Source: Phlebotomus papatasi (lineage: Eukaryota > Arthropoda > Insecta > Diptera > Psychodidae). Taken from it: a stretch of DNA of 64,000 nt. Position numbers and translations under genes: made by a program. The stretch is from assembly GCF_024763615.1 (NCBI RefSeq), contig NC_077222.1, forward strand, positions 62,372,001 through 62,436,000. Direction: 5' to 3'. Under the pieces are notes generated by a model, which saw only the letters and a program-made list of their open reading frames with translations, searched no databases and had not been told where the DNA came from. Numbering within the stretch: the first letter of the stretch is position 1; each line of letters starts with the position of its first letter. Below, in pieces: positions 11,401 through 23,400 of this stretch.

Positions 11401-14400
11401 ATTCACCGGATCGACATTGACGGTATCCCTCACTAGAAAAACCAATTTTTAGAAATTTGAACTAACTTGGCGTGTGTAGGTTCCAATACTTACGAACAGT
11501 TGCCTCTATCTTTGAGATACTCCAGAACTCCCGGACATTTGATCGTCAGCTCATCTGAATTATCTACGCAGTCTTTCTTTCCGTCACATTCGGCTGCTCC
11601 ATCGACACAAGCTCCATAGGCACATTGAAAAGCGTACTTGGGGCACCTGTAATTATTCTTCATCAGATCCTAATCTTTGTTTGCAGTAGCGAACCTAAAC
11701 TTTTTGGTGTCCGAGTTTGCAACGATTTTTTAGGCCTTCATTCACAAAGCATGAAATTATTGAAGGTTTTCGTCTTAATTTTTGATTATTTTTAAGGATT
11801 TAAAATTTCACTGAATAATGTGATAATATTTCTCAATGATCCTATTAAAGCTATGTGGGTTTCAGAAGTATCACACTACTGCAATACAATAATTAGTACC
11901 TATCATATCAATTTTCTTAATTAATGCACAATTAGGGGAAACTGGGGCACCATCAAACACGGGGTTCCACCAAACACTAAATTTTATTTCTAAACTACTT
12001 GGACTATATCGACCATTTCTTCAGTGGACAAGTGTCCCTATAATGCCTATAAATTTCTATAAGTCTTGTCCTCTGAAGTCGGATATCTGATTAAAAAATC
12101 ACAGTGTTTGGTGCTACCCCGTGTTTGGTGGTGCCCCAGTTTCCCTATAGCTCTTTTATTAAATAAAAAGTAAGTCGTATTAACAAATTAAAGCTTTAAA
12201 AACTGATTATCAAATAAGTAGCTGCGAGGAAAAACGGTCTATAGTAGGGGATACTAGGACACTACCGCACACAGGGCAACACGGAACCCTGTAATTTATT
12301 AATTAGATATAAGACTTCAGAAAACGAGACCTGCATGATTTCATAGATTATAGGGATGCTTGTCCGCTAAAGAAGTGGTCGTCATAGTCTAAGTACGCAG
12401 ATGGCTTTGACCCCCTACCGTTCATAAGCTTTTCTTAAATTTTAATGTTTAAGAACGGTTTTCACCGATCAGACATGGTAGATTGAATAGGTAAAGACCA
12501 TTCTTAAGTTCTAGAAGCAAAGAAAAGCTTACGAACTGAGAGAAATCCGATAAAGTTAAAATAACATTCCGGAAATGTTTATTTTATCCTGCAGTATTGA
12601 TCCGAAATCGGTGTAAATATTATGCTTTTTAGGTGTATTAGGGGTTAAAGTTACCCCTTTTCATGTTAATTCTACCCTAAAAAAGGTGTAAAATTAACAT
12701 TCAAAATGTTGATATATTTTTACACCTAAAAATTTTAAAGTTATGAGGAAAAAAAGTTAATCGCACCCCCGTTTTTTCTCAGTGAAGTCACCCTCAGGAT
12801 ACAAAGTCTCCTGCACTATTCGGTACCACCTCATGTTTGATGGTGCCCCAATTTCCCCTGTTGCTCCCATTACTAGGTACGATACTGTTTATTGCTTGGA
12901 TTTACATATTACACTCACTTTAGTTGCCGACAAGCCCCTGTTTCATCGGATCCATCGGGGCAATCAGTTTTCCCATCACACCGGTAAAGATCATCGATGC
13001 AGGTGCCATCATCGCAAACAAAATCAAAATCTCCACAGCCATGTTGCCGCTTAATTCTTGAAGTTGCTAATGTGAGGCCTTAGTGATAAATGAGCATAGA
13101 AAAAATGGCATGGTCAGTAGATATCGAAATTGATGCTTTTGTAAAGATTAAGCAAAAAGTAGCATTTAAGCACGACACCGAGTCAACTAAGAAAAAAACG
13201 ACATAGTCAGTTAGTATGAACTTGAAACATGAACATCGACATTAAACAGGTTTTACGTGAATCTCGAGAAAAATGTCTTCAAAAAAAAAATGACCACGAA
13301 TATAATAATAATTTCACAACAAAATAACATTTCTGGGGAAAGAATCTAGAGAATATTAATGAAATTCCCATTATTTATTGTTGATATTGCTAAAGTTTAT
13401 CTGGAATTTTGTAGGCTAAAGTTAATAAGCTAATAAGGCTACTCATGTTTTCGAATACATCACATATTAAGTGATAAGGTTATGGGAAATTCTGAGAGGA
13501 TGTTAAAATATTTAGCAAGAAAACATTGATAACAGAATGAATAAAAATTATGAGATTAAAATAGACAGAAGTTTTTCCGACGTGAGATGGGTATCACGAG
13601 ATGTATTGGGAAGTAATTAGAGTAATTGATCAATGAGTCAGTGTGTATGGGAAAACCTCAAGAGGGGATTTTCCCTAAGTTCTCAAATTCAACAGCGCAC
13701 CAACCATTTGTAAGACTAGACAGTTCCATGACCAGAAACACAGCAACGAATTGCCACTTTAGAGCCATTTGAACTAAAATACACTGATTAATATCCTCAC
13801 TAAATTAATTAAGTCTCGAAGTACTCGGGATTTAGGCAGACACTTCCTCAGCCCAACGATAGAAAATATTTTTCAAACACTACCCACAATCATGTAGAGT
13901 GAAATTGGCAAATATTTCGTGGAGGGAAATGTTGGAGGCAACACAATATTGTGATTAACACATTCCCGGGGACAGAAATAAAAGTCTGTCCATACTGTGT
14001 ATCGGATCACATTGAAGAAAGCACTGGCGAGGCATGAAAAGATTCAGCAACTGCTGGCTAGTTTTGCTGGAGAAAACGATGAAGTCGCTTGCGTGTAATG
14101 TCGTCACCGGCAGCGTCACTCATGGTATGCGAGATGATGCTCAGACCAGTCTAGTCACTTTATACTGAAGAGTATCAATGGGCTATTGCTCCCAACAGAA
14201 ACCTGACTCGGGTGTCTTTTATTAAATCGAATTCAATATAGAGAGGGAAAATTTACTTAATTAATCTTTTGATTTTAATTTAGGATTTGCATTGCTTAAG
14301 GGCGCAAATAAACTTAGACCAATCCTCGAGAATATTTAGCCTTTAAAATTTGGCAATAAAAATGTATCCCAAACTGCCATACACTGAAGACTTAGGATCA

Positions 14401-17400
14401 ACGGATAGGGATCATTTGCATAAATTTCCTTTGTCCAATCCTTTACTGACTGAATATGGAGACGTGGGGCTATTTTGAGCTGTGGGGTTACATTTGATAT
14501 ACGATTTTTCACATATTTTTAAGGAAAATATGCGCTTTAATGTAATGTAATTCAGATCTATAAAACAATTATGTATCAAACAATCGTGTATCAGTGTAGC
14601 CCCATAGCTCAAAATTACCCCATCTCCTGCTATATTCTCTAAAATCAGCTTTTGTCTATTTAGGCCTTAAGGTTTCCCCAAAAGTTAGATGAATGATACC
14701 GTTAAACAATTCCTAATAAAGGTTTTTCAAGATGAAAAGTTTAAAGCCAACCCAATTGATATCATGTTTTGGGATCATTGACAAGTTTGAGACAATATCC
14801 TAATAACTTAATTTTTATCCCAAATCAAATTAAAGCGGTCTTCAGATTATAGGTTTATCCCAGTTTTCTAAGGTCTCAAAATCTTAAATAGCAACCAATT
14901 TTATTAGTTATTCAAAATGTAATATATTTACCCTTAATAATCAAATCTTAAGTCAAAATTTACCAAAAATTCTTGACTGATAAGAAATTAAGGAAGTTAA
15001 GCCATATGGCTAAGCCTTAGGTCTGAAGTCCGTATACGGTAAAGTACCCTCTTGTCGGCCGGTTCCTCAACTCGGCCAGTTGAATTATTTAACCAATTTT
15101 TAACGTTTTATAGTCAAGTTCTATGAAATAATGTTAGATCGGTAAGACCGTGTTATAGCAAACCTGTAAATTGAATAAATAACCTTGTAAATAACTCTAC
15201 TCACTGACCGAGTTGAAGAACTGGCCGACTACAGGGCGCTTTACCTTATATCCTAAGGTATTTTGGACAATGTTTTGAGTGAAGTCGGGCTACATTAAAA
15301 ACGCTATTTTTCGCATACTTCTAATGGAAGCTGGACTTAAAGTAATGTATTTTCAATTTTGATAGACGAAACCATTCTGGATTTAAATTAAATTATAGCT
15401 GGGTCCAAATTCCTTAAAAAAATATACAAAAGAAAAGCGTTTTCAATTTAGCCCCAGCTTCCTCTAAACTCAAAATTTCTCTGATTTCGACTCAATTTTT
15501 CACAAAGGCGACACCTTTCGTAGATAATTTCAAAAACATTATTTAATAAATAGTTCTTACAAGAAAATTATTTTTGTACTTAAAATTATTTAAGTTTTAT
15601 GCATTTTTCACTGTTTTTTTTTTAATAAAATTTCTGGAAAATTTTAAAAATGTTAGATACACAATAAAAAAGGATTTGGAAAATCTAAAATCGTGAAAAT
15701 ATTCCGTACAAACTTTTTGACATAAGACTAAATTTAGAAAGTGTAGAGAATTCTCTATCATTGTATAGAAAATCGAAAAGTTCTCAATTAGTGACTGCTA
15801 TTGCCGGTGTGCGATATAATCCGAAGGATTTCCATCAACAACATATAGGTTAAACTAAGCTAAAAAAAAAGGAAGTTAAATGGACCTAGCGGCAAGTTTT
15901 TCCTTCGAGAATAGACTGATCATTCTGATATATTTTGAAATTGTGCATTAAAAACTATTCAAAAATGAATAATTCATAATCCCCAACAAGAAATATGATT
16001 AAATTTGTTTGAGTTGAAGTGCAAAGTGAGTTGAAGTTTTGGCCCATTCGGGATTTTGGCTTTCGGGATTTTGACCGGGATCCATTCGAAAGTACAAGTC
16101 ACGAGTTCGAGCACTTCGCAAAGCCTGGGACGCTTTACCACTCTTTTTGGATTATATTTCACTCTTTCACAGAATTATTTTTATCCTCAGAAGTATCAAA
16201 CATGCCATTGAAAATTGTCATGCAAATATTATCACGGTAATAACTCCCTAAGCACTAGTTTGCAGAGGGAGAAATAAAATTATTCATCATCATTATAACG
16301 GTAAAACATGATTTATGGAACTTTCTTACATCTCGGCGAAGCCCTAACCCAAATTCTTTATTACTATTACGAAAATATTATTCTCCCATATCCAAATTTT
16401 TCAAAAAGAATACTAGGTATATTTTACCTTTACGCAAGTACTATAGGTTTTTCATAACTTCATTTTCAAATTTATGGAAATGAAGAAACTTTTTTTTTTA
16501 ATATCAAAAAAATGATAAAATCTTTGATTATTTGTTGCCAACGAAAAACTGCCTAAAAGTTAAAAAAAACAAGAAATTGAAAACGTTTTCCTACAAAGTT
16601 TTAAGTCGATTAAACGATATCGAATTCCACTTCGGATTACAGAAACATACCTGCAGTACTTAAAAAAATCTATTCGTTAAAAATTGATTATTTTTTTGAT
16701 TTAAAAATATTTCGTATTCTTATATTGTGATTATTTTAAGAAAATACCACACGAAACTCGTTTTTTTATAACAGAAAAATTTGTACCAGATTCCAATTTA
16801 TTTGAACACAGTACATTTTCATATTTCTTCCCAATCCTGAATTTTATTATGATGTTTTCTGTTGTTCCATGAAAAGGAAATTACGACTGTGCATTTTACT
16901 TCTTTTAATTAAATCAGCAAAATTGTTTTATAAAAGTAAGAAAAGGATAAGTTCAAAAAATCACTCGATTGCCTTTAAAACCAGGGGTATAACATTTCCT
17001 ATGTTTCCCATATGTTAATTGCGTGCCGCAAAAACTTTTGAGTTTATTAGCTGTTTTCTGTCATTATAAAATGAATTAGCAAATTATACAAATACAAAAT
17101 AAAAGCCAATTTAATATAGAATAGGCAACCGAAAACCCCAAATTGGCAATCTACGTAGTTTTGAAGATATCTCGTGAAATGTGTACGAAAACAGGGAAAA
17201 ATATACACTAAAACCAATCGCATTTTTTAGATCTAATGTCACCCCCCTGTATAAAACACTGAAAATTTATTATTCGATTTATTTTAAGAAAAAGCGTAAG
17301 AAAATTTTACTACCTTTACTGAATAAATTATTTATTTAAAAAAAAGTCAGTGTCCCTGACTTATAATCTCGTATATTTTTTTTAATAAATATTTAAATTA

Positions 17401-20400
17401 TAATGTTTAAAATTCCAGTAGGGTAAAGTGGCATAATTTGGAATTAGTGTTACAAGTTGGACAATTCGCCGATACAAGTTGGACATGGCTTTTTTCTTGA
17501 TAAATACAGTACAAAATTTGTTTTTAAGCACAAGGAACCAAATTATAAAACTAAAGCATTAAAAATATACAAATAAAAATAAAGTACTAAATTTATCAAG
17601 ACAAAAAGCCCTGTCCAAATTGTATCATTGTCCAACTTGTACCACTGTCCAACTTGTACCACTTTACCCTATTTTGCTAAATAACTTTGCCATTATCCTA
17701 ATTTGCCTGCCCCGTATTGCCCTTTTATCTTTCAGCTCATGGACTTGACGATGGACGTGGAGATCATCATCTAGCACAAACAGGACAGATGGCCTCAGCT
17801 CTGTACGGTGCTGCCACGGGAGCCCTTCGCTCAGGATCCTCAAGTAGCAGTTCTCCTGGAGGTGGAGTACCCGGGTCCGTGGGTCATGGTCATCCTGCAA
17901 CATCGGCAGCTCTCCTTGTGGTGCCACAGCCCATCAATGCCACAAAGATAGGGGGTGGCTTGCCCAATGGAGCCCCACCCGGACGGAAGTACCAGTGCAA
18001 GATGTGCCCACAGGTAAATTAGCAACATTTTAAACCTTTAACCCCTCCCAAGCACCTGTAGTCCATTAGGGTACATAAAAATTCAACTGTGCTTGACTTC
18101 CATCACTCAGACCGTCCAGAGAGATCTGGAGGATGGGATTCGAGAGCTGGTGAGCAGTCCTAATTCAGAGTGGGTGGTGTTTTGAATAATTGATTGTGAA
18201 ATTATGAAAATTCCTGGCGGAAAGCACAAAAGGCCCCATTCCAAGTGCCAACTTCAACGACGTGATGATGAGGGGGTTGGGATGGTCTGATTAACCCCTG
18301 AGCGGGGCTTCACTATCAAGATGCACCCGGTATTGCTCTCTGTCGCTCCAACACACAGCCCCAGTTCCATGTGATTCCGGGGTGGGTTCTTTGGGGGATG
18401 CTGGGTGACGATGCACCCTCCTGCGCCAGAGTGGGACAGGAATTCGGAATGACTCGAAAAAAATCGAAGGCATCCCCAATTTTTTTCAACCCCACAGTTG
18501 GGTGGCTCCTCCATCCCGCCTAAAGTCTGGCTTCGTCGGCTGATGCTCGGGTCCTAGGCGTTGGGGGGTTCTGTGGGGTGGTTTGCGCGAAAAAATGAGA
18601 GCGAACAGGAAAAAAATTTCAAGAAGGGTATGAGGTGGGGGGGATGGTCGTAGTGAGAAAAAAAACGCCGGTCCAGACATAGAGTGATCCCTGTCGTTCG
18701 CACAGTTGTGCCAGGCCAGGAAATTTTTTGGCGGTCCTCGCCATTCATCCATTTGGGCGAGAGAGCTTCCACCCCCGGAATCCGTGCACTTGTGTCGCTG
18801 TCAAATCAGGGATGGGTTATTCCCGACACTCGCCATCTCCGTCGCACTCTGGCCTTAATCACGATTAAATATATTTTTTTCGCCTCGTCCATGGACGCCC
18901 CCACCCACGGGACACTCTTGCGCTGGCTCGAAAAAAAGCGGTCGAAAAAAGTACTGTGGAAAAAAGCGCCCCGCACAAACACACGTACAGGACGAGAGAG
19001 AGAGATGCTCTGGAGATGGTTGGAAAAATTGGGACGGATGGCTGGGATGTTGTTGGCTCTGGATGGGGACTCTCGTGTGCATCGGTGTGCGTTGGCGAGA
19101 GTGGAGGGCCGAAAAATTGTTTTTAGACGACGCGTTTTTTTCTAACTCAGTCGAGTTCTTTCAATCTAATGAGCAGCATCGCCAACTCTCCCGCGTCGCT
19201 GGCCGTGAGAGACTTCCGTCGCGCCGCTTTGGGAATTCTGGGCAGCTGTTCGCGCGACACCTCAATCACTTATTGATTTGTTGTGTGTTCCCCCTAATGT
19301 GCAGGAGACGCAGATAGAGCTTACAGGAATAAAAAGAAAAGTATTGTTGACTATCTTGGTGGCTGTGTGGGTGGACTTCCCTCATACCTCCCTTCCCTGG
19401 CCACTTGAAAAGATCGCGCGCGCAAGAATTCGTGCAACATCCGCCTGTTCACAGTAAACCATTAATCTCTTCTACAACCACTAGCACAGAATAAATTATC
19501 AAAGAATAACCGTTGTGACCGTTAAACAGTTCAAAAATTCAAATTCTTGTCAAACTGTTTGGTGAAAACGTTTCTTTTTTGTAAAATACTTGTCTCCCAT
19601 GGAAGGCTTTTATTTACAACCCATGAAATAAACTTATGTAACATTAGTGCAAATAACATCAAGGAAATGAAGTGAACTTTCTGTGGATGCTAGTACCTAA
19701 GGTTAGCTAGTGGCGCTACAAACAAGCATTTTGGGAACTAAAAAGGATCCTAACGGATCGAATCATTTTGGGTAAACTGTGAACGGTCAACGTGAACTTT
19801 GGCGGAGTGTTTCGAAAGCTGGGGCACACTGGAGGGCCGCATTCTGGAGTATCAGAGCGCTGGTGGTGGCCTCGACTACCACCACAATAGCCCCCTGGTG
19901 GGGGAAATTCCTGCCGCCGAGTACAACAGCTACATCCATCGATCAATTGATCAGCTGCGATCGCTCAACGGTTTTCCCGCCAATACCGTCCCACCCAGTG
20001 GATCCTCCACGGATATCGTGAGATCCATCCATTTGTCCCATCACCATCCCTACTCCACCCACCACCAGCAACAGACCCTTCAACAGCACCTCGGCGACTT
20101 TAAGCCACTCTTTAACAACAACAACAACGATGAAGCAATTGAGTATCCATCGAAACAGTCTTCCGCCGTGGGCAATGCGACCTCGTCGGGGGCGATTAAG
20201 AACGAACTGCCACCCCCAAAGTCACCCTCCACAGTGCCATGTCCAACGTCACCCTCTGCACCCGCTCTGGATGGCCACACAAAAGACTCCAAGGTAGCAT
20301 GCCCGAGAGCAGGGGCTTGGCCATTCACCCCAAACACTCTCAAATCCACCCCATTCGGCCTCTCTGTCGCACCCTCAGAGCATTTTTTAATGAGACACTC

Positions 20401-23400
20401 CTCCCTCCTCACTCACACGCAACCCACAGATTTTTTCCACCCTTTTTTTTCGCCAAAAACTTGCCAGTAGACTTTTCCAAAGCAATACTCCTCACTAATT
20501 ATTACCATTTTTCTCTTGCAACTTTGAAAATGCCGTCGTTGAGCAAAAGTTAGAAGAGAAGATATTCTGGGAATTATTGAGATTGCTAAAACGGAAATTA
20601 TCACCAAAACTTTTTATCATTTTTCTGGAGTGTTTTTCAGAAAAAAAAAACATAAATTAAAATGTAATAGGAAACTATACGGACAATTTTCCCCTTAAAA
20701 TTGAAATTAAAAAAATACTACTTCTCAATAAGAAGGGTTTTTTTGCTCGGGTTAAACCATTTTGATGTTGATTTAAGTCAATAGAACATTTTTTTCTCAT
20801 GCTTTTATTCATTTAATTACTTTTTTACCTGTTCAAATATATATCAAAAGTATTTACTCTGGTCAGCGATGGGAGTTAGAGAATCGACAAAAAATGTGAA
20901 AAAAATCATAAAATTCTCGATGGGAAAATCTTGAATTCAATTTAGAATACTCTTCGAAACAGTTTGCAAGTTAAAATTTTTTGTTCGATTATAAAATTTT
21001 CGAAAAATTGCAGAAAATTTCTCAGTTACTTTTAGAATTTCTCTTTCAAAAATACATGGCACCAAACACAAAGATTCTGAATAATTTTTCAAAGGATTTA
21101 TATTAAGAATATCAAATTGTTATCAAAATAACTATCTCAGGCTAATGTTTGGGCAAAACTATATATTTTTCTTTTCTATTTTTGTTCGAGTATACTTATT
21201 AAACATTGGGTGGAGTAACCACTTATCGCCACTTTTAGGAAAAACTGAAATTAATTTAATTATAATTTTTAAACCCTTATTTATTAAGTAACTTGAATTT
21301 GACACAGAGTTTCTTAGATATGTTGTCTATAGATATATCAGACTAATAGTCCCTCAAATTAACGGTAGATTATTTAAAAAATATATATTTTTATTAAAAG
21401 TTCAAAAATAACCACATCTCGCCACCTACTTGAATAGGCCCAAACTCAATTATTTTGGATAATATTATTACAAAATATATTCAGCGTTGCTCTTTCTTCC
21501 TGATATCCTTTTTATTACTCGTATTATATGATTATTCTTCGATTTAACTATAGGTGGCGAGAAGTGGGTCACTGGCGAGAAGTGGTGACACCACCCTAGA
21601 AACTTCTTTCACTCTTATTCTCGAATATTTTCTATTAAGAAACAATGTTAGTCCCCTGTAATTCCAAATAATGGATACGTCTATCTGAAATTACAGTGAT
21701 AGAGAAATATTTCGCACGAGTGGATATCATATTCAAAAATTAAATAAAAAATCCTACGATGCGCTGCACGATATACGTAAAATAGTATAATTCTGATCAG
21801 AATCTAAAACCGAATTTTGAAATCTTCGCATTTTTTAAATGGGGAAATAACATATGATGAAGTACTCTTGACTTAAGGAACAATATAGGATCAAAGGAAC
21901 ACCTATCGACACTTTAAGAACTAGTGTCAGGACCTAATGACATCCTACTCTATACCATTTGGGATAGTATGAAATTTAAATATCTATCTTTATAGGAAAA
22001 GGTATATTACAGAAAAACGACGTTATACATATTTTACACTTTTTGACAAAAGTGTCGAAAGGAGTTTCTTGTCGAAAAGATGATCCATCGACCCTAGTTC
22101 TTAGTGGTCTTTTTTTTCTCTTTCTTCATATTAAACAGTGAGAATTCAGGACATCTCAAAATTTTGAATTAGATTCTGTTTATAATTACCCTTTTATACT
22201 CTTCTATACATAATAACTACATAATAAATGTTTGGTATTTGTTTATACATATTTCTTAAAAACAAAAACAAAACAAAATGGTGAACTATGAGTGGTTTAC
22301 TGAAGCGCCCCATCGAAGCACTGCCTAATTGGCGAGAAATGTGCAGCTCGTAATTCTTGTGTAATAAGAAAAAATCTTAAGAAAATATTCTTCATAAAAG
22401 TATTTGAGTGAAATCTGAAAAAATCGTCAAACCAGGTTTTTTAAGGTTTTCTTTTTATTAATTCAGAAGCACATTTTGGAACAAAACATTGACTTTAATA
22501 TATTTAAAAAAATATTTTTTTTTTAATTAAAAATCTCAAAAACCATTTATTCAATTAGAACAGAATTTAATTCTAATGAGAATAAACGTTTATTCATTTC
22601 GATCGGCTCATGAGTTTTTTGCTATTTTTCTGTCAATTAGACAAGATCGTGAAAATGAAAAATGGAGAAAAAGCAACTAAAAGTTTTGGATGTTTGCCCG
22701 AACGTTTACAAATCTGTTCTGTGCTCTTTGGCTTCCGTCTTTTTATCTTCGGAAATACTTTGAATTGGCTTTTGAAATTTTTATGATATGTTCTATCGAT
22801 TTAGGCAATAAAAGATATCAATGTCTTTTGACCTAGTGAACCTAGTAATTCAGACCCCCTTAACCCTTTAACCCTTAAAGGATAAGTTTGACGCAAGTTT
22901 CAAAAAAAAACGAAAATAATTTTTTCTGAAAATTTGGAGGACAAAATAACTTTCTATAGAAAAAAAATTAGTTTTGTTTTTTGCGACACCATAGTGTCCA
23001 ACTCATCCTTAAAGGGTTAAAGCAAACATCTAAATAATATAAATCTACAAGTTTGATCTTAATTACAAGTTTGAAAAAAATAAGAACTATTAAAAAAATG
23101 AGAAAAAAGCAATTTTCCACGAACCTCTGAGTTGATGTTTCAAATTGTCAGAAATACTAAGTCATTAAAATAATAGAAAAACAGTTGGATCACTAAGAAG
23201 CTTTATATTTTATGCTACATAGTTTATAAAGCTAAACTAATCTAAGAAACTTACCATAAAAATGTCAGAAGCTGATTCGAAATATTTCCGAAGATACAGG
23301 GATGAAGGACGAATGCATAGGGTACCGATCAGATTTACAAGTTTTCGAGTGAACATCAAAAACTTTGAAGCGAGTTTTTCTCACTTCTCAATTTTACAAT

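Larger units (their letters stand above)
12247..12859. mobile_element. MITE family B, copy 2, interrupted by two other elements
   Basis: The left part (12247-12394) and the right part (about 12785-12859, ending GGTGCCCCAATTTCCCC) match family B. Between them lie elements E (about 12395-12535) and C (12536-12784). A nested cluster within the modSP intron. Confidence 0.7.

Noticed and set aside
13975..13995. Possible NF-kappaB site upstream of modSP
   Set aside because: CCCCGGGAAT-like sequence is only a partial match to the consensus and stands alone.
18254..19145. Several overlapping ORFs on both strands in the GC-rich island
   Set aside because: Open only because the island is GC-rich; no domain, and frames conflict with each other. 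The island is better explained as promoter/5' region of rn.
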